From positions 11,495-52,395 of the forward strand of contig MEMN01000057.1 in assembly GCA_001767945.1 (NCBI GenBank): a DNA stretch of 40,901 nt, in the 5' to 3' direction. This document shows positions 23,769 through 33,306 of this stretch, one piece after another (position 1 is the first letter of the stretch; the number at the start of each line of letters is the position of its first letter). Under the pieces are notes generated by a model. It was not told the origin of the DNA and made no database searches. It worked only from the letters and a program-made list of their open reading frames with translations. The position numbers were made by a program, and so were the translations under genes. The stretch comes from Alphaproteobacteria bacterium RIFCSPHIGHO2_12_FULL_66_14. Its GTDB lineage: Bacteria; Pseudomonadota; Alphaproteobacteria; Reyranellales; Reyranellaceae.

Positions 23769-26558
23769 ATGGCGTCTTCCCCTCCAATCTGGCCGGCCTT
23801 GATCGCGACGGCGCGCGGCGCCTTGTGGCACATGCCGGATGGCCGCATCGAGCGTGTGTCGGCGTCCGACGCCGCCTTGCGCGCCGCCGGTAGCCGGCCG
23901 CTGGTCTGCCACGCCCCCGCCGTCGCCGCACGGCTCGGCCTCGACGAGGTGCCGGCCCGCGACCTGCTGGAGCTCTACGCCTTCGTGCGGCCGGCGACTT
24001 TTTGCCTGCCAACACCGCGCGGCCTCTGCGAGGCGCTCGACCTGCCGATTCCGACCACGCCTGAAAGAGAGGTGGCGAGCCTGCCCGAGGTCGCGCGCGC
24101 CCTGCTCGACGAACTGGACGACATGGCGGCGCTGGCCTCGCCCGACCTGAAGGACACCGCGCTTGCCATGGCGCGCGGCCAGTGGGCGTGGGGCGACGCG
24201 GTGCTGGCGGCGCTGGGACTCGAACAGGCCGCCAAGAAACCGCGGCCAGGTGTCGGCCTAGATGTCTGGCGCACCTTGCCGCAATGGGAGGAGCCGCCGC
24301 CTGCACCGCCGCCGGGCAGCGCACCCGTCGAGTCGCGCGAGGCGCGGTTGCGTCTGGCGCAAATGATCTCGGCCGGCCCCAACATGGCCGAGGCGCGGCC
24401 GACCCAAAGCGACTACGCCTCCGCCGCCGCCCAGGCCTTCGCGCCGCGCGTGGAAGAGGACAGGCCCAACGTCGTGCTGGTCGAAGCCGGCACCGGCGTC
24501 GGCAAGACCCTGGGCTACGTGGCACCCGCGTCGCTGTGGGCCGAGAAGAACGGCGCGCCGGTATGGATCGCCACCTACACCCGCAACCTGCAGCGCCAGA
24601 TCGACAACGAGCTCGATCGGCTCCATCGCGATTCGGCCGAGAAGCGCCGCCGCGTGGTGATCCGCAAGGGCCGCGAAAACTATCTCTGCCTGCTGAACTT
24701 CCAGGAGGCGGTGCAGCGGAGCGGCCTGCAGCCGGAGAACGCCGTCGGCCTCGGGCTGCTGGCGCGCTGGGCGTTGGCGAGCCGAGACGGCGACATGATC
24801 GGTGGCGACCTGCCCGCCTGGCTGCTCGACCTGGTCGGCCGCAGCCGCGTGACGCGTCTCGCCGACCGGCGCGGCGAGTGCATCTATTCGGCCTGCGAAC
24901 ACTACCGGAAATGCTTCGTCGAACGCACCATCCGCCGCGCCCGGCAGGCCGACATCGTGATCGCCAACCATGCTTTGGTCATGATCCAGGCGGCCATGGG
25001 CGGTCTCGACGATGCCACGCGCCCGCTGCGCTATGTGTTCGATGAGGGCCATCATCTGTTCGACGCGGCCGACGGCGCCTTCGGTGCGCATTTGAGCGGC
25101 GTCGAGGCCTCGGACCTCAGGCGCTGGATCCTGGGCGCCGAAGGACGGCGTGGAAGCCGCGCCCGCGGCCTCGAACGCCGTGTCAGCGACCTTTTGGGCG
25201 AAGATGTCGAAGCGCTGAATGCGCTCAAACGCCTGCTCGATCTGGCGCAGCGCCTGCCCGGCACCAATTGGCAGACGCGCTTGGCAGACGGCACGGTGCT
25301 GGGTCCGGCCGAGGAGTTCCTGGCCCTGGTGCGTCAGCAGGTCCGTGCCCGCTCGGCCGGCGACGACCAGGGCTTCGGCCAGGAATGCGACGTGCGGCCG
25401 CTCAATCCCGGCCTGATCGAAGCTGCCGACCAGCTCGCCCGGTCGCTGGAACAGATGCTGGTGCCTGTCCGCCACCTGCGCCAGGCCCTGCGCGCCAAGC
25501 TCGAAGCCGAGGCCGACGCGCTCGACTCGGGACAACGCGGCCGCATCGAAGGCGTGACGCGCTCGCTCACCAACCGTTGCGAGCTCACCCTGGAAGCCTG
25601 GCGCGCCATGCTGCGCGGCCTGCACAACGATCCCGACCCCGCCTTCGTCGACTGGTTCGCGGTCGAGCGCAGCCAGAGCCGCGAAACCGATGTCGGCATG
25701 TACCGCCATTACCTCGATCCGACGGAGCCGTTCGTGAATTCGGTGATCCGGCCGTCGCATGGCGCGGTCATCACCTCGGCCACCTTGCGCGATTCGCTGG
25801 GCGTGCCGGCCGCCGCCAACGACGAGGCGCCTGACATCAACGCCGACTGGGCGGTGGCCGAGGCGCGCACCGGCACCAAACATCTGCTTCAACCGGCAAT
25901 ACGCGCATCGATGGCCTCACCGTTCGACTACGCGCAGGCCACCAAGGTGCTCATCGTCAAGGACGTGAGGCGCGACGATTCCGACCAGGTGGCGGCAGCC
26001 TACCGCGAGCTGTTCCTGGCCTCGGGCGGCGGCGCGCTTGGCCTGTTCACTGCCATCGGAAGACTGCGCGCCGTGCACCAGCGGATCGCGCCAGCACTCG
26101 AGGAGGCAGGCCTGCCTCTTTATGCCCAGCACGTGGGCGGCATGGATGCGGCCACGCTGGTCGACATCTTCCGCGCCGAAGAACATTCCTGCCTGCTCGG
26201 CACCGATGCGGTGCGCGACGGCGTCGATGTGCCCGGCCGTTCGCTGCGCCTGATCGTGTTCGACCGCGTGCCGTGGCCACGCCCCGACATTCTCCACCGT
26301 GCGCGCAAGGCGGCGTGGAAAGCGGCAAGGACAGGGGGCGCCGGCGCCACCGCCTACGACGACATGCTGGCGCGTCTGCGGCTGAAGCAGGCCTATGGCC
26401 GACTGATCCGCCGCGCCGATGACCGCGGCGTGTTCGTGATGCTGGACTCGCGCTTGCCGACGCGGCTGCTCGGCGCCTTCCCGGCGGGCGTTGGCGTCGA
26501 GCGCCTGGGTCTCGCCGAGGCCGTGGCGGCGACTCGGACGTTCCTCCACGACGGCTGA
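23769..26558 (+). CDS. ATP-dependent DNA helicase, DinG/Rad3 (XPD-like) family
   Basis: VLVEAGTGVGKTLGYVAPASLWAEKNGAPVWIATYTRNLQRQ; FDEGHHLFDAADGAF; CIYSACEHYRKCF; LRLKQAYGRLIRRADDRGVFVMLDSRL. Confidence 0.9.
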   Translation: MASSPPIWPALIATARGALWHMPDGRIERVSASDAALRAAGSRPLVCHAPAVAARLGLDEVPARDLLELYAFVRPATFCLPTPRGLCEALDLPIPTTPEREVASLPEVARALLDELDDMAALASPDLKDTALAMARGQWAWGDAVLAALGLEQAAKKPRPGVGLDVWRTLPQWEEPPPAPPPGSAPVESREARLRLAQMISAGPNMAEARPTQSDYASAAAQAFAPRVEEDRPNVVLVEAGTGVGKTLGYVAPASLWAEKNGAPVWIATYTRNLQRQIDNELDRLHRDSAEKRRRVVIRKGRENYLCLLNFQEAVQRSGLQPENAVGLGLLARWALASRDGDMIGGDLPAWLLDLVGRSRVTRLADRRGECIYSACEHYRKCFVERTIRRARQADIVIANHALVMIQAAMGGLDDATRPLRYVFDEGHHLFDAADGAFGAHLSGVEASDLRRWILGAEGRRGSRARGLERRVSDLLGEDVEALNALKRLLDLAQRLPGTNWQTRLADGTVLGPAEEFLALVRQQVRARSAGDDQGFGQECDVRPLNPGLIEAADQLARSLEQMLVPVRHLRQALRAKLEAEADALDSGQRGRIEGVTRSLTNRCELTLEAWRAMLRGLHNDPDPAFVDWFAVERSQSRETDVGMYRHYLDPTEPFVNSVIRPSHGAVITSATLRDSLGVPAAANDEAPDINADWAVAEARTGTKHLLQPAIRASMASPFDYAQATKVLIVKDVRRDDSDQVAAAYRELFLASGGGALGLFTAIGRLRAVHQRIAPALEEAGLPLYAQHVGGMDAATLVDIFRAEEHSCLLGTDAVRDGVDVPGRSLRLIVFDRVPWPRPDILHRARKAAWKAARTGGAGATAYDDMLARLRLKQAYGRLIRRADDRGVFVMLDSRLPTRLLGAFPAGVGVERLGLAEAVAATRTFLHDG

Positions 26559-26656
26559 ACGCAACGCGTTGTATCCTGCTGGGGCGTCAACCCGGCTTCC
26601 GGGGGCACTTGACCTGGATCAGGGGCCGACGACCCGCCTCGCGTCACATTGCGAAA

Positions 26657-27922
26657 ATGTCTATCGGCTTCAAGACAATCAGAGGCCTGCTCCACATCCT
26701 GCCATCCTCGCGGCGGGGCAGTGTAGCGCTGCCCGTGGCACTGATGCTCGTCGTGCTGTTGGGATTTGTGGCGCTTGGAACGGAAGTCGGCGTGCTGCTG
26801 ATGACGTCCCGTCAAATGCAGTCAGCATCTGATTCGGCGGCTTTGGCGGCGGCGGTGGCGAGGAACAAAGGCTATCCGATCGCCTTCGCCGACGAGGCCC
26901 GCGCCGTGGCCCGTGCCGCAGGCTATGTCGACGGCGAGGCCGATGCGACGGTCGCCGTCAACAATCCACCACTCGAGGGCGCCTATGCGGGCGACGAAAA
27001 CGCCATCGAGGTCGTGATCACGCAGTTGCAGCATCTGGTGTTGGTGCCGCTGTTCTACGGCGGACCATGGACCCTGAAGACGCGTGCCGTTGCCACTGCG
27101 ACGGGCGGTTCGAGCGTCTGCGTGCTGGCACTCGAAACCAGTGCCAACGAGCCCCTTTACGCCCACAACGGCGGCCAATTGCTGATCGAGGGATGCGGCG
27201 TCGGCTCGAATTCCTCGTCGAACCGGGCGATCCGCGCGAGTGGCAGTGGCAGGATCACGGCCGCGTCGCTCACCACTGTTGGCAACTACTACACATCGGG
27301 CGGCGGCACGATCAACATAAGCGGCCCCATCGAGGTGCACGCCACCGCCACGGCCGACCCCTATCTGGACCGCGTCGTCCCCACGCCCGGGTCCTGCCGA
27401 ACAGTGCCGCCAATGCCTTTCGACGGCGAGTTGCCCCAGGGTACGTACTGCGCCGGCATCAACATCACCAACGGCAGCAATGTTACGATGAACGGGCTCT
27501 ACATCCTGCGGACCGGCAACTTTGTCGTGCAAGGTGGCTCGACGCTGAGCGGAACTGCGAGCATCGTACTGACAGGCACCGGATCGGGGACCAATACGGG
27601 AGTGGTGACGATCACCGGAGGCGCCGTCATCAACCTCACGGCGTTGTCGACGGGCGCGACGGCAGGAATGATATTCTTCCAGGACCGGCGTGCGCGCACC
27701 ACGGGGACCAACAATTTCTACGGCGGCACCACCAGTACGCTGACGGGCGCCCTCTACTTCCCCAGGCAGACCGTCAACTTCTCGAACGGTGGATCCACCA
27801 CCACCGCCTGCACCGAGATCATTGCCCGAAGTATCCTGATCGGAGGGGGGTCGACGGTGAATATCGACTGCAGCGGAGGCGGTACGCCCATCAGCGGCGG
27901 CACGCCGCGCCTGGTCGAATAG
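26657..27922 (+). CDS. TadG-like pilus assembly protein
   Basis: RRGSVALPVALMLVVLLGFVALGTEVGVLLMTSRQMQSASDSAALAAAVARN plus Gly/Ser/Thr-rich beta-helix-like C-terminus with ACTEIIARSILIGGGSTVNIDC. Probable start 26657. Confidence 0.85.
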   Translation: MSIGFKTIRGLLHILPSSRRGSVALPVALMLVVLLGFVALGTEVGVLLMTSRQMQSASDSAALAAAVARNKGYPIAFADEARAVARAAGYVDGEADATVAVNNPPLEGAYAGDENAIEVVITQLQHLVLVPLFYGGPWTLKTRAVATATGGSSVCVLALETSANEPLYAHNGGQLLIEGCGVGSNSSSNRAIRASGSGRITAASLTTVGNYYTSGGGTINISGPIEVHATATADPYLDRVVPTPGSCRTVPPMPFDGELPQGTYCAGINITNGSNVTMNGLYILRTGNFVVQGGSTLSGTASIVLTGTGSGTNTGVVTITGGAVINLTALSTGATAGMIFFQDRRARTTGTNNFYGGTTSTLTGALYFPRQTVNFSNGGSTTTACTEIIARSILIGGGSTVNIDCSGGGTPISGGTPRLVE

Positions 27923-27931
27923 GTGGCGATC

Positions 27932-28399
27932 ATGAAACGGCATCCGGAACGCAAAGGCGACGCTTCCACGTCCGAGCGGCGTCGGGGCTCGGCGGCAGTT
28001 GAAGCCGCGCTGATCCTGCCCCTGCTCCTGCTCATGGTGACGGGCTTGTACGACTTGGGCTTCGCCGCCTACGAATCCATGCAGGTGCAGTCTGCCGCGG
28101 ATGCGGGCGCCCAGTACGCGGCGCGCAATGATTGGAATCCCGCGGCGATCTCGGGAGCAGTCACGAGCGCCACCGGCGGCACCGGAATCACGGCCACACC
28201 GGCTCCGAGCCAGTTCTGCGCTTGCCCGACCGGCGGCATCTTGAGCAACATCTCCTGCAGTGCGACCTGCCCTAACGGAGACACTCCCGGGCTATACGCT
28301 CTGGTAAGCGCCCAGAAACAGCACTCTACGGTATTGCCATACCCCATCTTGCCCGACCCTCTTACCCTGACAGGCCAAGCGATCACGAGGCTCGAATGA
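27932..28399 (+). CDS. TadE-like pilus assembly protein
   Basis: RRGSAAVEAALILPLLLLMVTGLYDLGFAAYESMQVQSAADAGAQYAARN. Confidence 0.85.
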   Translation: MKRHPERKGDASTSERRRGSAAVEAALILPLLLLMVTGLYDLGFAAYESMQVQSAADAGAQYAARNDWNPAAISGAVTSATGGTGITATPAPSQFCACPTGGILSNISCSATCPNGDTPGLYALVSAQKQHSTVLPYPILPDPLTLTGQAITRLE

Positions 28400-28782
28400 T
28401 ACGCTGGCGGGGCTACCTCGATAGTTCCGGGTCAATCGCGGTGGAGGTCGCGATCCTGCTGCCGGTCGTTCTTCTTTTCGTCCTGGGATTGGCCGAGTTC
28501 GGCCGGGCCATCTGGACGAAGGCGACGCTGAACTACGCCGTCGAAGCGGCGGCCCGGTGCTCGGTCGTCGATGCGAATCTATGTGGCAGTGCCGGCCAAA
28601 CCCAGAGCTATGCTGCCAGTCGCGCCGCCGGCTTGAGCATCCCGGCATCGCTTTTCACGGTCTCCACCGCCGGTTGCGGCACGCAAGTCAGCGTCACCGT
28701 CCCCTTCGAGTTCGTCGCCCAGGGGATGCTGCCCTACACCCTTTCCCTCACTGCCACCGCCTGCTACCCGGCACAAATGTGA
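28396..28782 (+). CDS. TadE/TadF-like pilus assembly protein
   Basis: SGSIAVEVAILLPVVLLFVLGLAEFGRAIWTKATLNYAVEAAARCSVVD; ATGA overlap with preceding gene. Confidence 0.85.
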   Translation: MIRWRGYLDSSGSIAVEVAILLPVVLLFVLGLAEFGRAIWTKATLNYAVEAAARCSVVDANLCGSAGQTQSYAASRAAGLSIPASLFTVSTAGCGTQVSVTVPFEFVAQGMLPYTLSLTATACYPAQM

Positions 28783-28929
28783 TATAGTAACGATAAGAGC
28801 GGTTTTTCTGCGTTTGATGCTTGTCAAGTGGCCCAAGTGAGCCGGGGTCTATGAGTATGCCTACAGGAGGGGTGTTCGACATAACGCCGTTGTCATCCTT
28901 CTCAGGACATCAACTCAGCGAGGTCGGTC

Positions 28930-29109
28930 ATGAAAAACATCGCACACTACCTAGCAGTCAAACTATCCATCACCAGCCAGAAGGGTGTCACGGCCATCGA
29001 GTACGGCCTGATCGCGTCCCTGATCGCGATTGCGATCATCGGCGCCGTGACGCTGGTTGGTACAAACCTGTCCAATCTCTTCACCACGATCGCCAACGCA
29101 CTAACGTAA
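28930..29109 (+). CDS. flp: Flp/Fap-type pilin (59 aa; not in ORF track)
   Basis: Read directly: MKNIAHYLAVKLSITSQKGVTAIEYGLIASLIAIAIIGAVTLVGTNLSNLFTTIANALT; G-VTAIEYGLIASLIAIAI is the Flp prepilin processing site/hydrophobic helix. Confidence 0.95.
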   Translation: MKNIAHYLAVKLSITSQKGVTAIEYGLIASLIAIAIIGAVTLVGTNLSNLFTTIANALT

Positions 29110-29179
29110 ATGGCAGCCGGACGGTTGCGTGCTGCCGACGCAGCACGTCGTACCAGTCCGCCCTTCCCGCGAGGAAGAA

Positions 29180-29677
29180 ATGGGCGCCGCGTTAATCCTC
29201 ATCGTCGCGAAAGCCACGGCGCTTAGTGGCTTGGCCGTGGCCGCCGTGGTCGACCTCCATCGGCGCATCATTCCCAATGGGGCGGTCCTTGCCGTCGCCA
29301 GCGCAGGCTTGGTGCTGCGGCTGTGGGACTTCGACGGGGAAGCGCTCGCCATCAGCGCCGCCTTGGCCTTTCTCCTGCTCGCGGGACTGGGTCAGCTTGC
29401 CCGACGTGGCATCGTCGGAGGCGGCGACGCCAAGCTGATCGCCGCAGCGTCCCTGTTGCAGCCGGCCGCGGCGGTGCCGACCGTGCTGATTTTCATCGCG
29501 CTGGCCGGCGGAGTATTGGCGGTCGTGTATCTGATGCGGCAATGGCTATATGCCCTGAAGCCCGCAATTTCGCTGCAAGGTGAATCGCGGGCCGCCACAG
29601 GGCCACAGTCCCTTCCCTACGCCGTCGCCATCGGCCTTGGCGTGCTGTCGTTCCATATCGTCAGAGGCGTTCCGTGA
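29180..29677 (+). CDS. cpaA: CpaA/TadV prepilin peptidase
   Basis: VVDLHRRIIPNGAVLAVASAGL...RRGIVGGGDAKLIAAASLL; GxGD-type aspartic peptidase. GAGGAA upstream of ATG 29180. Confidence 0.88.
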   Translation: MGAALILIVAKATALSGLAVAAVVDLHRRIIPNGAVLAVASAGLVLRLWDFDGEALAISAALAFLLLAGLGQLARRGIVGGGDAKLIAAASLLQPAAAVPTVLIFIALAGGVLAVVYLMRQWLYALKPAISLQGESRAATGPQSLPYAVAIGLGVLSFHIVRGVP

Positions 29678-30702
29678 TGCGCCGCCGCCATCTCCTTCTG
29701 GGTTTGGGAGCGCTGGCCCTGCTGGCCGGTGTGGTGCTTTCGGTGCTCTGGTTCCGCTTGCCGCATCAACCAGTGCTGCCCAGTCTCGCCGCCATCGATC
29801 GGCCGCAGGTTCTCAGCGCCGCGCGCGCAATCAAGGAAAGATCGCTGCTGCGACGGGACGACCTGACCTGGAAACCCGTGGCGCAAGTCCCGGCCGGTGC
29901 GTACACGCGCGGCTCGAGCAATCCGGCCGATTTCACGGGTTCCGTCACACGCCAAGACCTGATGCCCGGCGACGTCCTCACCGCCGAGCACATCGTCAAG
30001 CCGAACGAGGCGGGCTTCCTGCCGGCTGTCCTCGGCCGCGACATGCGCGCGGTTTCGATTTCGGTCGGCGTGGCCGAAGGTGCCTCCGGCCTGATCGTAC
30101 CCGGCGACAGGGTCGACGTGATCCTCATCCAGAATTTCGGCGAACCCGGGGCGCCCCTGCCGCAGCGTTCCGTCAGCGAGACGATCCTGCGCAATCTGCG
30201 CGTCATCGCGGTCGACCAGACGATATCCACGGAGCCCAAAGCCAAGGGCAGCGAATCCCGCGCCGCCAAGACAGTGACCCTTGAAGTGACGGCGCGGCAG
30301 GCGGAAGTGCTGACCGTCGCCCTCCAGCTCGGCAAGCTGCAGCTCGCCTTGCGCAATGCGGAGGATGACGGCCCGGCATCGCGCTGGATGGGCGAGCCAA
30401 CCTCGACCTGGGGTTCCGACGTTTCACCTGCCTTGCGTGGCCGCGGCCGGGAGCCCGGTGACGTCCGACCTGGCACGACGCCCGGACAACCGGCGCCAGC
30501 GGCCGGGCCGTCCTCCGGCGTAACGGTCGATGTCTTCCATGGCCAGCGCATCGAGCAACGCTGCTTCGATGAAGAAGGTCGCAGCAGCGCCGCCTGCGCC
30601 CCGGCCCAGCGACCCGCCGCTCCCGCGGCGGAACCCGTGCCCAAGCCGCCATCGGGCGACACGGGCAGCTCGCCACGGCCGCTGCCGGACCGCAGCCTGT
30701 GA
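29674..30702 (+). CDS. cpaB: CpaB/RcpC Flp pilus assembly protein
   Basis: SFRAM-type CpaB; VSISVGVAEGASGLIVPGDRVDVILIQNF...VSETILRNLRVIAVDQTI...KTVTLEVTARQAEVLTVALQLGKLQLALR. Confidence 0.9.
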   Translation: MMRRRHLLLGLGALALLAGVVLSVLWFRLPHQPVLPSLAAIDRPQVLSAARAIKERSLLRRDDLTWKPVAQVPAGAYTRGSSNPADFTGSVTRQDLMPGDVLTAEHIVKPNEAGFLPAVLGRDMRAVSISVGVAEGASGLIVPGDRVDVILIQNFGEPGAPLPQRSVSETILRNLRVIAVDQTISTEPKAKGSESRAAKTVTLEVTARQAEVLTVALQLGKLQLALRNAEDDGPASRWMGEPTSTWGSDVSPALRGRGREPGDVRPGTTPGQPAPAAGPSSGVTVDVFHGQRIEQRCFDEEGRSSAACAPAQRPAAPAAEPVPKPPSGDTGSSPRPLPDRSL

Positions 30703-30709
30703 GCCTCCG

Positions 30710-31930
30710 ATGACGGAGCCTGTCCCCGCCCGCCCGCCGGCCGCACCGCCAGCCGCACCTCCCGTCGCGGAGGCAGCCGGTCCAAGCGCCGCCGCTTACG
30801 TGCTCGACGAGCCATCGGAGATGGCTATGTTGCGCAGCTTCTCCAACCTCGGCTTCAATGACGCCAATGTCCGGCGCGGCGGCGCTGACGCGGCAATTGC
30901 CGATCTCGCTCGGAACAAGTCGCCCCGGATCCTGGTCGTCGACGTTTCAGGCATGCCCGAACCGATGGCCGCCATCAATCGTCTCGCCGATGTCTGCAAT
31001 CCGGCGACCGAGGTCATCGTTGTCGGCGACCGCAACGATATCGTGCTCTATCGCGACATGAAGGCGGCGGGAGTCGCAGAGTATTTCTTCAAGCCGCTCA
31101 TCAGCACAGTCGTAACGCGCGTGCTGAGCACGCTGGCCCAGGGCGACAAGGAGACACGCACCCGGCGCACTGGCAAGTTGGTGATAACACTCGGCGTACG
31201 CGGCGGCGTCGGCACCACCACGATCGCTACGCAGCTCGCTTGGCACCTTGCGGAGGAGCGACAGCGCCGGGTGCTGCTGCTCGACCTCGACCTGCAGAGC
31301 GGCGATGCGGCGATGCAGCTCGACGCCACGCCTAACCATGCACTGCGCGAAGCGCTGGAGCATCCCGAGCGCGTCGATGATCTCTTCCTGGAGCGCGGCA
31401 TCACGCACGTAACCGAACGGCTCGACCTGTTCGCTGCCCTGGAGCCGCTGTCGGACATGGCGGCACCGTCCGAGGAAGCAGTGATGCAGCTCCTCGGCAC
31501 GCTTACCCAGCGCTACCGGTTTGTGATCATCGACCTGACGACGACGGCGGCGCTTCAGCTGCCAAAATTGCTGCACTTTGCCAATACCGTCCTGCTGGTG
31601 AGCGACAGTACGCTGATCTCAGTCCGGGAAGTAGGCAGGTGGCGCGAGCGCATCGGCCCCAATTCGCCAGACCGCACGACGCTGCACGTGCTCAACAAGC
31701 AAGGCGCCGACGGCTCGCTACCCGACGATGAACTCGCCCGCGCGCTGGTCAGCCGGCCCGACGTGTCAATCCCCTACGATCGGACCCTGGCGAAGACGGC
31801 GATGCTGGGAACGAAGGCGATCCAGGCGGGCGGCGGAGTCCGCCGTGGCTTGGCCGTGCTGGAGCGAGAACTGGCAGGTGTCGAGGGCGGTGAGCCCAAG
31901 ACGTCATTCTGGCAGAAGGTATTCGGCTGA
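30710..31930 (+). CDS. cpaE: CpaE/TadZ pilus localisation ATPase
   Basis: LVITLGVRGGVGTTTIATQLAWHLAEERQRRVLLLDLDLQSGDAAMQLDATPNHALREALEHPERVDDLFLERGI. Confidence 0.9.
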   Translation: MTEPVPARPPAAPPAAPPVAEAAGPSAAAYVLDEPSEMAMLRSFSNLGFNDANVRRGGADAAIADLARNKSPRILVVDVSGMPEPMAAINRLADVCNPATEVIVVGDRNDIVLYRDMKAAGVAEYFFKPLISTVVTRVLSTLAQGDKETRTRRTGKLVITLGVRGGVGTTTIATQLAWHLAEERQRRVLLLDLDLQSGDAAMQLDATPNHALREALEHPERVDDLFLERGITHVTERLDLFAALEPLSDMAAPSEEAVMQLLGTLTQRYRFVIIDLTTTAALQLPKLLHFANTVLLVSDSTLISVREVGRWRERIGPNSPDRTTLHVLNKQGADGSLPDDELARALVSRPDVSIPYDRTLAKTAMLGTKAIQAGGGVRRGLAVLERELAGVEGGEPKTSFWQKVFG

Positions 31931-33306
31931 TGGGCTTGCATCGCAATCCACAGACTGGCGCAGCGGTGCTGCCCGCAGCCGATGCCGCAGCGTCCGCTCT
32001 CTCGCCGCCGCCGCCGCCACCGGCGTCCGCGGAATCCGTTTCGCCCGTCGCGCTACTACACCGTGAGATCCTTGGCCGAATTGAGCCGGCCGAGGCCGTG
32101 CGCCTGAGCGAAGCCGAACTGCGCGCGCGCGTGTGGCAACTCGTCGTGGAAATCGGCGCCGAGCGCCGCCTGCTGCTCAACAGCAAGGAGCAGCAGCAGG
32201 TCGCGCGCGAGCTCGTCGACGACATGATCGGTCACGGCCCTCTCGAGCCGCTGCTCGAGGATCCGACCGTCTCGGACATCCTGGTCAACGGCTGGCGCCA
32301 GGTTTATGTCGAACGCAAGGGCAAGCTCGAACTCACCGGCATCCACTTCCGCGACGATCTGCATGTGATGCATATGGCACAGCGGATCGCCACCCTGGTC
32401 GGCCGCCGCATTGACCAGTCGAGCCCGATGCTCGATGCCCGTCTCGCCGACGGCAGCCGTGTCAACGTCGTGATCCCGCCGCTCAGCCTGAAGGGGCCCG
32501 CGATCTCCATCCGCAAATTCTCCAAATCCTTCATCGACTTCGCGCGGATGGTATCCTTGAAGACCGCTTCGTCCGAGCTGGCACGTGCCCTGGAGATCAT
32601 TGCGCGGTGCCGTCTCAACATCCTGATCTCGGGTGGCACCGGCTCCGGCAAGACGACCTTGCTCAACGCCATGTCGGGGATGATCGACCCCCGGGAACGG
32701 ATCGTCACGATCGAAGATACGGCAGAGTTGCAGCTCCAGCAACCGCACGTGGTCCAGCTCGAATCACGGCCTGCCAACGTCGAAGGCGAAGGCCAGGTGA
32801 CACAGCGCGACCTGGTGCGCAACGCGCTGCGCATGCGGCCCGATCGCATCATCGTCGGCGAGGTCCGTGGGCCGGAAGCCTTCGACATGATGCAGGCGAT
32901 GAACACCGGCCACAACGGCTCGATGAGCACGGTGCACGCCAACACCGCGCACGACGCATTGTCGCGCCTGGAGAACATGGTGCTGATGGCCAACCTCAAC
33001 CTGCCGAGTCGCGCGATCCGCAACCAGATCGCCAGCGCACTCGACGTCATCGTGCAGATCGAACGCATGCGCGACGGTACGCGCCGCATCACGGAGGTGG
33101 CCGAAGTCGTCGGCCTTGAGGGTGAAACGCTTGTTCTTGCGCCCCTCTTCACCTTCAAGTTCATCGGCGAAGACGTCGATGGTTCCCTGCGCGGCACGTT
33201 CGAGGCCAGTGGAATCCGGCCCCGCTTCCTGAACCGGCTGGCATACTATGGCCTCGAACAGGCCTTCCTCGATGCCATCGCCGTCAAGGACCCGCCATCA
33301 TCATGA
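31930..33306 (+). CDS. cpaF: CpaF/TadA Flp pilus assembly ATPase
   Basis: ILISGGTGSGKTTLLNAMSGMIDPRERIVTIEDTAELQLQQPHVVQLESRPANVEGEGQVTQRDLVRNALRMRPDRIIVGEVRGPEAFDMMQAMNTGHNGSMSTVHAN. Confidence 0.96.
   Translation: MGLHRNPQTGAAVLPAADAAASALSPPPPPPASAESVSPVALLHREILGRIEPAEAVRLSEAELRARVWQLVVEIGAERRLLLNSKEQQQVARELVDDMIGHGPLEPLLEDPTVSDILVNGWRQVYVERKGKLELTGIHFRDDLHVMHMAQRIATLVGRRIDQSSPMLDARLADGSRVNVVIPPLSLKGPAISIRKFSKSFIDFARMVSLKTASSELARALEIIARCRLNILISGGTGSGKTTLLNAMSGMIDPRERIVTIEDTAELQLQQPHVVQLESRPANVEGEGQVTQRDLVRNALRMRPDRIIVGEVRGPEAFDMMQAMNTGHNGSMSTVHANTAHDALSRLENMVLMANLNLPSRAIRNQIASALDVIVQIERMRDGTRRITEVAEVVGLEGETLVLAPLFTFKFIGEDVDGSLRGTFEASGIRPRFLNRLAYYGLEQAFLDAIAVKDPPSS

Noticed and set aside
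24258-25892. 544-aa minus-strand ORF opposite the DinG-like helicase
   Set aside because: Antisense shadow ORF; helicase motifs on the plus strand are unambiguous.
28821-29195. 124-aa plus-strand ORF over the Flp pilin
   Set aside because: Overlaps the clearly recognisable pilin in another frame and lacks any motif.
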